A stretch of 64,000 nt of DNA from Prunus persica (lineage: Eukaryota; Streptophyta; Magnoliopsida; Rosales; Rosaceae): assembly GCF_000346465.2 (NCBI RefSeq), contig NC_034012.1, positions 6,510,353 to 6,574,352 on the forward strand. The letters run 5' to 3'. A model generated the notes under the pieces. It was not told where the DNA came from. It was given only the letters and a program-made list of their open reading frames with translations, and did no database searches. A program made the position numbers and the translations under genes. Shown one piece after another: positions 13,236 to 25,927 of this stretch. Positions within the stretch are counted from its first letter, which is position 1. Each line of letters starts with the position of its first letter.

Positions 13236-13296
<61 letters not shown>

Positions 13297-13297
13297 G
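13236..13297. repeat. (CT)n microsatellite
   Basis: About 28 nearly perfect CT units. Confidence 0.92.
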
Positions 13298-13884
13298 TGT
13301 TTTGCTTTCTAATAAACTGTTTTGAAAAATAGGTTTTAAACTTGTCAACTAAGTAAGCTCCAACGTCCAATCTCCATAGAAGGATTTTTCTTTATGAAAG
13401 AGAAGAACATTACATACAAGGAAATAATACGTCTGTTTTCTAACCTTGAAGATTGTTGGTTGTCCACAAAGTCTAACCTTTAAACTTGTAAATACCACAA
13501 CAAAGATTACGCTCTCGTTCCTCACTCTCAAGTAATGTTTGGGATTTGGAGGGTTTCTTGCCATCCATTGTATTTCTTAGTGTGATTCTATTGATATCAA
13601 TAAATAACCTTTTTTAAAAATTAAACATTATTCATTCACAAACGTAGGTGCATGACCAGGAACACCTAGACACTATTCAAATGGCCAAGTAAAAGTTTAC
13701 TTTAAAAGTAACATGAATTTAAAGTCCGGGTTGAAACAACTAAATTATTTGTATCAAGATGTGAAACGATAGACAAAATAAACAAGACAAAATTTGCATC
13801 ATAAATTCCAATTGGTAAAGACTACAAGAATAAAAGTGAACATCGCCAAAATAAGTTCAAAGATTGTTTTTCACCCACGACCAT

Positions 13885-16055
<2,171 letters not shown>

Positions 16056-16121
16056 CTTGTCAGGTGAACTACGCCGGCTGCCGACCCTCCCTCGCTGCTC
16101 CTAAGTCCCAAGTCCGAAGCC

Positions 16122-16150
16122 GCTCTCTCTCTCTCTCTCTCTCTCTCTCT
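16122..16150. repeat. (CT)n microsatellite in the RPS4 5' leader region
   Basis: About 14 CT units lie 70-95 bp upstream of the RPS4 start codon. On the transcribed sense strand this is a GA tract in the leader or core promoter. Confidence 0.85.
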
Positions 16151-16200
16151 ATGATCTATGTAAACTACGACCACTCACAGTCGCAGCTCTATATACCTCC

Positions 16201-16366
16201 ACTTTATGACGAAACCCTAATGAGCTCCCGCTTTAGGGCTCGAAATTGGGCCTACTTTGGGCCTCAAAATTTTCTATTGTTTTTTCTTCTTTTTGGGTTT
16301 GGCTGGGCTAAGATTCCTTTTTGTTTTCTGGTTTTGAAACTCGTGCTGGCCCATTAGTTTGGGCCT
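16201..16366 (-). promoter_or_regulatory. RPS4 promoter: telo-box and site II elements
   Basis: An AAACCCTAA telo-box at 16212-16220 is followed by TGGGCCT at 16247-16253 and 16258-16264, GGCCCA at 16348-16353 and TGGGCCT at 16360-16366. In plants, telo-boxes paired with site II motifs (TGGGCC/T, bound by TCP factors) drive ribosomal-protein and other growth-linked genes in dividing cells. The spacing of 150-310 bp before the ATG fits that role. Confidence 0.8.
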
Positions 16367-16462
16367 AACTACAGAAAAACTGATCCAGTAGGGAATATGA
16401 AAGCACAAAAGTCAACGTAAAACTTCCAAGTTTTCGAAAACTATCTTAGACTTCTTTGCAAG

Positions 16463-16620
16463 TTGAATTTTTTTTTTAATACAAATGATAGTCTAAACTA
16501 TATGGTGGAGGGGGCTTCTCACCTATACACTACTAAGGTGTCATAGGGATTCTAACTTAAGACCACTGGTCTGCAAGTCATTGTCATTTTTCACTAGGCT
16601 AGACTCCTTTGGCTATGCAC
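16463..16620. repeat. Dispersed repeat fragment, copy A
   Basis: The segment around CTTCTCACCTATACACTACT and ACTTAAGACCACTGGT matches 43020-43165 with the same order of short blocks and clear divergence. It is probably a remnant of an old interspersed element. The family is not identified. Confidence 0.6.
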
Positions 16621-17119
16621 GTTGAAATTTTAATTAGAAATGAAAGTGGTTTTTGGAAAAAGTAACTACTTCTTAATTTTTTCTTTTTGGGTCAAAGTAA
16701 GTTATTTTTAAAGAAGCATCTATCATGTGTTTCTTAAATACAATACGTAGTAAAAGGTGTTTTTATGATTCAAGCTTTTAAAGTTTTATATCAAACAGTA
16801 TTAGAAGTGTTTTTGATTATTTAGAAACATTTCAATCCACTCCATAAACAAACCTAATATTCCCTAAGGTTGCATTTGATAAGTACGAAAAAGGGCTTCA
16901 GCATCTTTGGTAAGTCCATTCATGAAAAACGGTTTGCTAGTTTATGAGAAAATAGGAGGGGGAATGAAACCCTCAAACTACTTTGGGTTTCATTTTCCAT
17001 TCTAATGAGAAAATCAAGATAAGCATTACCAAATATGAGAAAGGAATGAGAAAATACATAAGGATTGATTTCTCGTCAATTTCTTTAGTAAACCAAACAA
17101 AACCTAAATGTTAAATGTT

Positions 17120-18070
17120 ACCATTATGAAAAAAAGAACCAAAAGGAGGGGACCATTTCTTCTCGACTCTTCTTCTCCCCCCAACCCAAAACCAACTCCA
17201 AATCTGTAAATCTCCTAGGTTCCAGGGGATCTCCCCTGGAACCACCCCCTTCAGTTAATAATTCGGGCCTCTTCCCTCCCCCCCCGGGCATTATGTTGTG
17301 GAGAGGTTTTTCCTCCCAACTTTTGTAGGGTTTGTCTGCTCCTTGCTTTTGCAAGGTTTTGTTTCTTCCCTTTTTCTTGAGGGTTTGTATCCCAGCCTTT
17401 TGTGGTTGGTTATTGGATGATCTTGCTAGATCTGCTGCTTTTGTGGTAGATCTAGTGTAGATCTCTCTGTATTGGAGGTGGAGCTGCTGATTTTGGTGGA
17501 TCTACTCTTATTATGCTTGGGGATCAAGGAGGATTAGGAGATGCTGTGATATTCTTTGGAATGTCCTGGTGAAAGTTGAGCAGTTATGCCCTCCACTCTT
17601 AGGGTGTTTCTTGGCCCATGAAGTTTGAGAGATTGTTCTTTATCTTGTTCGTATTAAAGCACTGGTTGTTGCATAATTAGGGTCCTCCTCATCTGTAACT
17701 CTTTGTTAGCTGAGTTTCAAGTTGTATATTTGTTTTCTAACTATCTTGTAATACTTGTGCTTGGTTAGTGTTATTGTTACAGTCTCTGTATTGCAAAAAT
17801 CTCCTCCCGAAGCTGTATTCTTACTGTGTGTATCTTGAGTTTGTGCCCAGTTATTGTAACGAATCTCTACTATACGATTTGCATTTATGATAAATTATTT
17901 AATCCGATCATCGTCATGACCATGTCGATCGTCTGTCCAATCTCACAATCAAGCGACGGTCTATTTATTGGAGTCACACCTTGTCCACGCAACCCACCCT
18001 GGTGGGGGGATCTCAATAAAAGGAGACCCCTAGTCTAGCGGGAAGGGTGACTTGATTGGACTGTCGGCCA
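17120..18070. other. Unassigned block of relatively higher GC content with a perfect inverted repeat
   Basis: This ~950-bp block has a pyrimidine-rich start and differs in composition from the AT-rich DNA around it. At 17218-17243 it has a perfect 12-bp inverted repeat (GGTTCCAGGGGA / TCCCCTGGAACC) with a 2-bp spacer. It has no long reading frame. It could be the untranslated part of a retroelement or a non-coding transcript; the sequence does not decide. Confidence 0.35.
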
Positions 18071-19147
18071 AATAATTTGGTGCGTAGCTGTGCCTGTGAT
18101 TGTTGTGAATGGACAACAACATGCATGGGCAGGATGACCTGTTAACAAAAATAAACACACGCACAAATTTATGTAAATAAAGTTCCAAAGGACATAGCCG
18201 ATGTGAAAGGTGGACTTGGACACAATGCTGGGCTCCTCCTCTCCTCTGAATATTCGTGGCTTATTCTTCGTAGTTAAAATGGCATTGCCATGATTAATCT
18301 TTATATTTACCAAAGGAGAAAAAAAAAAATATCATATGATCATAATGATTATCATCTGGGGCATTTCATTTTCATTTTAGATTCCTATCTAAGATTTCAT
18401 ATGTTTAATTATACATGTCAATCCTAATTTTATGACGAGACACACTCGACAAAATATTTGATATCGTTTAGTGACTTTACCTAAATTGAATTCTCCACGC
18501 ACAAATCATTTTTCATTTTTTTTCATTTAACCACCCGAACTTAACCAATATTTATGTTGTGCCATAGCCTTGACTTTTTACTTTTCGTACCCAAAATTGT
18601 AGGAAAGCAAAGTTAGGCACGATAGTTCTTTTGATAGCCTAAAAAACTATGCAAAACACCAATCCTCATTCATTCACGTTCTAAACCATCAAAATAAAAA
18701 TAAAAACAAAATAGCTCTCCCTAAAAATACGTTCCATACTCTAAAATTAATAATGTGAACAGAATCTTCATAACCTGTTGTTGTAATGGTTCACGTAATA
18801 CGTTAAACTGCATGCTTTTGTCTCCATTATTGATCTTATTATTAGAAAATTTATTTCGTTACTTGTAAATTGATATGACTTGACCTTATATTTAGGTCAA
18901 TTAACTTTCTCCAACGCGATTAAGGTATTTAAGTATGTTGATCAATTATAACTAATGCAGGTTTGTAGATAAACAAATATAGAGACACATACACCTATAT
19001 GTAACACATAATGCTCACGCGCGTATATCAATTGGTTTTCTCTGTCCAATAAAAAATAGGTGTACTTGTGTCCAATGAAAATATGAATATTTTTTTTGGT
19101 CATTCCATAGGAAGGAGGATGGGGGAGTATTAATCTAAAAACTATTA

Positions 19148-19519
19148 CAGTGCGTTTGGATGAGGAAATTTAAAAGTATAAAGGATTACATAAATGACGG
19201 AATTTAAAATGACAGAAATTAATGTTCTAGAATTTGTAAAGTTTCTTGTTTGGGTGACTGATTTAAAACACGGAATTTAACCTTTATTTGTAAAGTTATC
19301 TTTTTCTTAAACTCAATCTCTCTTGGGATTTTAGAAATGACGACTTTTAGATAGAATTTAAACTTGGGATTTATGATCTCCAAATTCCATGTTTTTTTCC
19401 ACGCGGAATTTCTAAATTTCTATGTTTTTTAATCCAAACACCGGAATTGGTTCATGTCAATTTAGAAATTCTGAGTTTTGTCAAAATTCCAAGTTTTTTT
19501 CCCTCATCCAAACGCACCA
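19148..19519. mobile_element. MITE, PIF/Harbinger-like (372 bp, TTA target duplication)
   Basis: The ends are inverted repeats: GTGCGTTTGGATGAGG at 19150-19165 and its exact complement CCTCATCCAAACGCAC at 19502-19517, plus two less-matched end bases on each side. TTA flanks both ends (19145-19147 and 19520-19522), the 3-bp target choice typical of the PIF/Harbinger superfamily. The AT-rich interior has no reading frame, so the element is non-autonomous. Confidence 0.82.
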
Positions 19520-20368
19520 TTAATCTACTATATAATGCTCATTTAATGAATGATTCGTTTCTTAATACTTTCACTCACTAGTTGCATTTTTTTTTGAAAT
19601 TATGAATGTTTCATCTTTTTAAGCACTTCCCCTTTAAAAACTTTTTCTTAAGATATCTTCCAAACTATTGGAGTTGTTGCTCTGGATATTTATTTTTTTT
19701 GGTGTGAAATTAATTGGTTTTGTATATATAATAACTTTTTTGATTATCAATAACAATTTTATAAATGAGCGAGTTTTTTTTTTCCTGAAAGAAAAATCGC
19801 TTCGTTTTCCTTAAAAAACTTGAACAAATTTTTTTCATAATATAATAAGAACCTTATACAAAATGATTTTGTATATTGTTATATTTAGAAGAGTCTTATC
19901 GTCACCTTCAAAACCAATAACAGCAAAAGTCACAAAACTCAAGAACAACCTCTCCCAGATAGCCTTATCATAAAAATAAATAAATAAATAAAAACTTCAA
20001 ACTGATCAGTGAAGGAAACTTGGACGTTCTTTCTCGACCCGCACGGCAGTTTTTGCCACGCGTTACGCCAAATCGATACAAATATTTATAATTGGGAAAA
20101 AACACCGCGGCCCCACAAGCTGATGTCGTCTATCGGCGGTGGCTTTTTGACAGCGTCGACACACTTATTTAACAGAAGAATCCTACACATGTCACTCCCT
20201 TACATCCCTCGCCATCCCTTCGCACCGACGCCCCATCTTGTATTTTTCCTTGCTGATTCCCCCCTCGGCCCGACACAACATATTTTTTCAGACCATTTCC
20301 TCCATGGCCCTACTACTACTAACAAGGTAATATTCATAATTTTGGACTTGCGTTTCAATAATAAAAAG

Positions 20369-20958
20369 TAGGGGTGGGCACGGTTCGGTTTGGACCGGTT
20401 TTTGCCTCAAATTAGAACCGATCCAATACTATTCATCCGGTTTGGTTCGGTTCGGTTTTAATAAAAAAAATTTCAAAAACTGTCCGGTTCGGTTTGAACC
20501 GGTTTCGGTCCGGTTCCGGTTCGGTTCGGTTTTGAACCGGATTATAAAAATTATTTTTTTAAATTACTTTTTAATACAATTCTCAACTGAAATATTATTT
20601 TTTTACTTGAAAATTAACAAATTATTCAATTTCATATAAAAAATAAATATTAAAGTGAGAAAATAGAGATATTTTGACATTGAACTTGGATAAATATTAT
20701 GTTTTTTTTAGTGAAATTAAAAATATAGCATTAAATATAAATATATATATTGAAATTATATATTTTTTTAGTTTCACCGGTTCGGTTCGGCCCGGTTCGG
20801 TTTTTGAAGACATGGAACCGGATCCGGAACCGGTCCAAACCGGTCCGGTTCGGTTTTTGACCGGTTTTTGACTTTTTGGTCAACTCGGTTTTTTTCCGGT
20901 TTGGTTCGGTGCGGTTTGGTTTGGATTTCCGGTTCGCCGGTTTGAGTGCCCACCCCTA
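20369..20958. mobile_element. MITE, hAT-like (590 bp, 8-bp target duplication)
   Basis: The termini TAGGGGTGGGCAC (20369-20381) and GTGCCCACCCCTA (20946-20958) are perfect 13-bp inverted repeats. They are flanked by the identical 8-bp sequence ATAAAAAG at 20361-20368 and 20959-20966. An 8-bp duplication and TAGGG...CCCTA ends are hallmarks of hAT elements. Both subterminal zones are packed with GGTTCGGTTT and CCGGTT motifs, candidate transposase-binding sites, around an AT-rich core. There is no transposase gene. The short reading frames inside are by-products of the motif repeats. Confidence 0.93.
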
Positions 20959-21056
20959 ATAAAAAGTCAAAACCTTGTGAATCACAATTTTTTTTTTTAA
21001 GTGCAAATTTTGTGTGCTTTTTAAAGTATTTATATCCATTTGCCAATAACAAATAA

Positions 21057-21350
21057 GGGTGATTACTGTTCACATGAATAGTATCTGTCCTCGCCATTTT
21101 TTGTTACTTTTTCACTCATTGCCAAAGCAACCCAAAAGTAATTACTATTCACACAGAATTAACTTTATTTATATGTATGAAATTATTAATAATATTATGG
21201 TAATTTTTTTTTATTTTTTAAAAATTATTTTATTTGCTGACGTTAGAGCTCCCGGGCAACAACTCGGATTGTTTTCACTTTCGGACCTCATAGAACTTGG
21301 TGGAGTCCACGCTTTGTCTGGGCTGTTTTGGACCGCTGGAGCTCCATTTC
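21057..21350 (-). mobile_element. Degraded MITE related to the 43474-44082 element
   Basis: Read on the + strand, blocks such as CATTGCC, GTAATTACTATTCA, GCTGACGT and ACCGCTGGAG appear in the order found on the reverse strand of the element at 43474-44082. The ends are eroded and no target duplication could be fixed, so the boundaries are approximate. Confidence 0.5.
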
Positions 21351-22264
21351 TCTGTATGGGCAGCCTTTTGCTGGGGAAGGGGTTGCCGCTTGAACTGCTC
21401 TTATTAAAAAAAATAAAAATAAAAAAAGGTTTATAGGAGAACTTGGCCAGTTGGCCGAATTACAAAGTAAAAGCAAAAGCAAATATAACATGGACTATCA
21501 TTTCATTAGGGTGCTACCAATAATTAAAAATGAAATGTGTCACCACAATTTAAGTAATACGTTAGAAAGACATAATTGCATGGCTTGCTGTCCGATAATG
21601 AAGGATGTTTTTTGGAGCGAAAAATAAGGTAAAAGATACTGACAAGACTATGAGTCTCCTAGTAATATATGAGGGATAAATATAACTCTTGGGTTACAAG
21701 TTACAACACACAAATAATCAAATCGATTTTTTCATTATTAAGATAAATACGCAGGGATGATTAGATTAGAAGGCAGATATGTGTATATGAGAAGAGTTGT
21801 AAATTTAAGGGTGTGTGAATGTTCAAATTTTACTGATATATACGACTTACGGATAATCTAACATAATACTAAATTCACTATTATTATTATTTTAGAAAAA
21901 CATAAAGATGCAATTTTTCAGTTGACATTTTATGGCGTGGGACAAGAAAGGGATTTTCATCTCATGGAGAAAAGTTAACAAAATTACACAAGGGTTCAAG
22001 AGCCATACTTGGCGCAAGAAGAGGCACCAAGCTAGTTTTGAATATTTGTGAGCTACTTGAATGCTGCTTGAAGCTTTTTATTCTTAAGGAGTGTTAGGTA
22101 TTTTTGTTGGTTTGAAGAAGAGTTTAGGTTTTTGGTACTTTGGTGTTTTCTTTGCCCTGCCCATTAGTATTTGGTTTGTTTTTCCTAATAGATTGATGAT
22201 TTTTCTTTATAGTTCATTTGTTAATTAGTCATTTCAATTCCGAATAGAATTTGTTCAGTTATAA

Positions 22265-22395
22265 TTTTCCATTCCAATTAAAACTTGGATTTGATATCAA
22301 TTAAAACTTGGATTTGATGTAAATTAAAACCAATTAAAATTTGAATTTGATGTCAATTAAAATCAACTCAAACTTGGATTTGATGTGAATTAAAC
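22265..22395. repeat. Short tandem array (~25-bp unit)
   Basis: The unit AATTAAAACTTGGATTTGAT plus a short spacer recurs about four to five times with substitutions and small indels. Confidence 0.75.
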
Positions 22396-22852
22396 TCGAG
22401 AATTTTATCAACGATCGTTTGTATTTAAAATGAAAATGCAAAAAAGAAGAGAGAAAAGTAATAAAAACATCTCTCTAGTTTCCAATTCAACAATCATTTG
22501 ATCCATTTGTTTCAAAATGGAGACCGGCCATGGAGTTTGGGCACTCAAATAAAGCACCTAAAAACCATAATTAAGAGAAATTTGGCGATCCAGGGAGCCG
22601 TTGCGATTCCTAATCCCCTAAAACCGGGAGTGTTCCTGCTTGGTTTTGGTTGCCCTCTGCAAAGCGAAAAAATTACACCTTAGCGGCAAAAGCCTCCGCG
22701 CTTTCCCTGTCCAACAATGATCACGTATTCACAGCATATAGAAAATAAAAAATTAAAAAAATCACCGCTTATTACAAAAATTCAGAAATGAATTAAGTAA
22801 ATAATAAAAAATAAACTTTTCACACATCAATTACAGCTGGGAAACACACGCA

Positions 22853-22863
22853 TATATATATAA
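22853..22863 (+). promoter_or_regulatory. Putative TATA box of the GALS-like gene
   Basis: TATATATATAA lies about 140 bp upstream of the ATG at 23004 and is followed by a GA/CT-rich leader. Confidence 0.5.
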
Positions 22864-23003
22864 CACTGAAAAATAAGAATTGCAAGCGACGGAGAGAGGG
22901 AGAAAGAGAAATTCTCTTGTTGCTTTTCTCCAGAGGTGTAAACTTTCTGCTTCTTCTTCTTCTTTCTCTCTCTGGTTTTCAATAGAAAACAAAGTACATA
23001 TCA

Positions 23004-25927
23004 ATGGCTAAAGAGAAAGCTGAGAAAGAGAAGAAGCTGTTTGTGGGAGTTGTATGGAACTACGCAGCAGAGCTGAAGCTACTGCTAACAGCTCTGTTGA
23101 TCCTCTGCACATTAGCCACTCTTCTCCAGTTCATTCCGTCAAGGTTCACCATCTCCACCTCTGATCTCCGCTTCTGCATCTCCCGGGTTCTTACTCCAGC
23201 CCAAGCACAGTCCCAGGCCCAAGCCCCGGCCAACGAAGTCATAGCAGCAGAGCTAGTCTCAGCACCAGCACCTTCTTTCCCACCACCACCGCCCCCGCCG
23301 ACGCCACCGCCGCCACCGCCGCCTTCTGTTGAGCTAGACCAGGTGCTCAGCAATGGCGTCATTAAAAGAGCTTTCAACCCATACGGGTCGGCGGCTTACA
23401 GCTTCGTCACCATGGGTGCTTACAGAGGAGGCCTCAACACTTTTGCCATTGTGGGTTTGGCCTCTAAGCCTCTTCACGTCTTCTCAAATCCCAAATACCA
23501 ATGCCAGTGGGTGCCCAATCTCAATTCAAGCCAACCCATTTCCACAGTTGGGTACAAGATGCTCCCAGATTGGGGCTATGGCCGAGTCTACACAGTCGTG
23601 ATTGTGAACTGCACTTTTTCTCAGCCCATCAATGTCGACAACTCCGGCGGAAAACTGCTCCTTCTCGCCTCCACCGCCGGCGGCGGTGACCGGAGCTTCA
23701 ACACCACCGACACAATTGAGGCCTTGACTGAAGCACCGGGAAGTTTAAACGCTGGTTTGTTCACTTCAAGGCCCAAGTATGATTATTTGTATTGTGGGTC
23801 TTCTTTGTATGGGAATTTAAGTCCTCAGAGAGTGAGGGAGTGGATTGCTTACCATGTGAGGCTGTTTGGACCTAGATCTCACTTTGTGATTCATGATGCT
23901 GGTGGGATTCATGAGGAGGTTTTGGAGGTGTTGAAGCCATGGATGGAGCTGGGCTATGTGACCATGCAGGACATTAGAGAGCAGGAGAGATTTGATGGAT
24001 ATTATCACAACCAGTTCATGGTGGTGAATGATTGCTTGCATAGATATAAGTTCATGGCTAAGTGGATGTTCTTCTTTGATGTTGATGAGTACATCTACAT
24101 GCCACCCAAGAGCAATATTAAGTCGGTGCTTGATTCTCTCTCTGATTACACCCAGTTCACCATTGAACAGATGCCCATGAGCAATAAGCTCTGCCTCTCT
24201 TCAGATTATGGAAAAACTTACAGGTACACATCTTCTGCTCTGAAAGTTCTCTGTTTTTACTTTCTATGAATTGGGTTTTGTCAAATTTTTGCATTTAATT
24301 TGCTTAGATTTAGCCACAGTAAGTGTTGCATATAATTTTGCTCATAAAGAATGGATTTTTAGTTAACGATTTTGACATGTGGAGCTTTTTTCAATTACTT
24401 CTAAGGATAGACATTTGGATTGATCACACTGGTGTTAAAATGAAGCCAAATTTCCACAATTCCATTCATTGTGATGCTAGTTTCTGATCTTTTTTATTTA
24501 TTTATTTGGCGATTGGGCATTGGATTCCTAGCATAAAAAAAGACTGCATGAATGATAATGTCACCTTGGCTCTATGCAGCATCATTATGGGGCTTCTGTA
24601 AATTACATTTTTTTGGCTCATTGTTTTTCTTTGGTGGTTGAGTGTTTTGGAACTTTTTTACATTGATGTTGAAATTGTAGTTTGATCAAGTGGTCGTACG
24701 CATGAAATTTTTTGGCACATTCCTCTGCTTTTGCTGAAGTGTCCTCTTCATTTTACTAGGGCAGGTGGTAGTGGGGTGGGCTTCAGCTTTGTTCTAAAGT
24801 GACTGTTTTTTTATTATTCATGACTAAGACCTAATATATTCTTTTAATAGTATTTTCACCCATCTATATGATACTGTTCCTTTATGTTGTAAGCATACAT
24901 CTGAACCAATCTTCAATAATTGATGTTCTTTTCCTCTATAAGAAAAATGATCCCTATTATCAAAATCATGTTAATTCTGGCGATGGAAAATTATTGGTGC
25001 AATGTTTGAACTTGAATAGTTAATCTCTGCAAATTTTCAAGTGGTAAAGAATTAGAACCATCCTCCAATCTCCAGTTTTCCTTCTTCTACAAGATGTTTG
25101 GAAAGTTTCAATAACCAAATGATGATACATGGAAATGAAGGATTGGAGTGTTGAAATGAATCATCAGAAGGACAACGAGAAAATCATGTATGATGATGTT
25201 ATTTAAGGGAGATTAAGACTGATGCTGATGCTGACCAGAAAACAATAAATAAAAATCTAAGAAGATTAGGATTTTTTTGTTGGGACTTGAGAAAGAAGGT
25301 GTGTTAAGTTTTTAACCCCATTGGGTCAATTTCTTTGTCTGTCCGCCAGCTTGATAATATATTTAGGAGTTAGATCTAGAATCCAGTATAGAACTCAGTC
25401 AATATTTTGCCAAAAACCAACATGAAAACAACAAGAAGTTGTTTCCAAATAAACAAGTCAAAATCTACCAGTTGCTTTGCTGCTGCTACAGAAGCAAAAT
25501 ATTCTGTGTTTAGATGCGTGGTCTTCTTATTCTTCTTCGTCATGCGTTCACATTCTGATGTGAAATTGTGAAACTGCGCAGGAAATGGGGATTTGAGAAA
25601 CTTGTGTACAAAGATGTGAAAAGAGGAATTAGAAGGGACAGAAAATACGCAGTGCAACCGCGTAATGTGTATGCCACAGGAGTGCACATGTCACAGAACG
25701 TAGCAGGGAAGACGACCCACAAGACAGAGAACAGGATCAAATACTTCCATTACCATGGAACCATTGCCAACAGGCGTGAGCCATGCAGGCAGCTAGTCAA
25801 CTCGACTGAGACAAACGTTGACAAAATCCCTTATGTTATGGACACCACCATGAGAGATGTTGCTGGCTCTGTCAAGAGGTTCGAGCTCAGAATGATTGGA
25901 AACAGGTTACAAAAGACCAGGCAATGA
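23004..25927 (+). CDS. GT92 family galactan beta-1,4-galactosyltransferase (GALS-like)
   Basis: Two exons, 23004-24223 and 25582-25927, give 521 aa, slightly longer than the ~495-520 aa usual for plant GALS proteins. GALS enzymes extend the beta-1,4-galactan side chains of pectic rhamnogalacturonan I in the Golgi, using UDP-galactose. The protein is a type II membrane protein: a short basic cytosolic tail, one hydrophobic segment at about residues 25-43 (LKLLLTALLILCTLATLL), then a stem with a run of about 15 prolines (residues ~93-112). The DUF23/GT92 domain follows (YDYLYCGSSLYG, HFVIHDAGG, and FFDVDEYIYMPP with the acidic DVD motif expected at the donor/metal site). The C-terminal exon (RKWGFEKLVY, NRIKYFHYHGT) is also typical. 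The first Met is well placed before the anchor. Which GALS paralogue this is cannot be told. Confidence 0.93.

Larger units (their letters stand above)
11669..13884. other. Intergenic interval between TAG and RPS4 (convergent 3' ends)
   Basis: Both flanking genes end here. The interval holds two long microsatellites (12646-12701 and 13236-13297) and otherwise AT-rich DNA without a recognisable gene. The reverse-strand frame at 13091-13348 is only a translation of the CT repeat. Confidence 0.6.
16367..23003. other. Gene-poor interval between RPS4 and the GALS-like gene
   Basis: The interval holds a dispersed-repeat fragment (16463-16620), a relatively GC-rich unassigned block with a hairpin (17120-18070), two MITEs (19148-19519 and 20369-20958), a degraded MITE relative (about 21057-21350) and a short tandem array (22265-22395). 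No conserved coding sequence is visible. The short reading frames here are chance products or lie inside the transposons. Confidence 0.6.

Noticed and set aside
13091..13348. Reverse-strand frame rich in alternating Arg and Glu
   Set aside because: It is just the translation of the CT/GA microsatellite.
17218..17243. Hairpin as a microRNA precursor
   Set aside because: The 12-bp stem with a 2-bp loop is too short for a plant miRNA foldback.
20442..21097. Several frames of 65-107 aa rich in Arg, Pro, Gly and Phe
   Set aside because: They come from the GGTTCGGTTT motif arrays of the hAT MITE and its flank, not from a gene.
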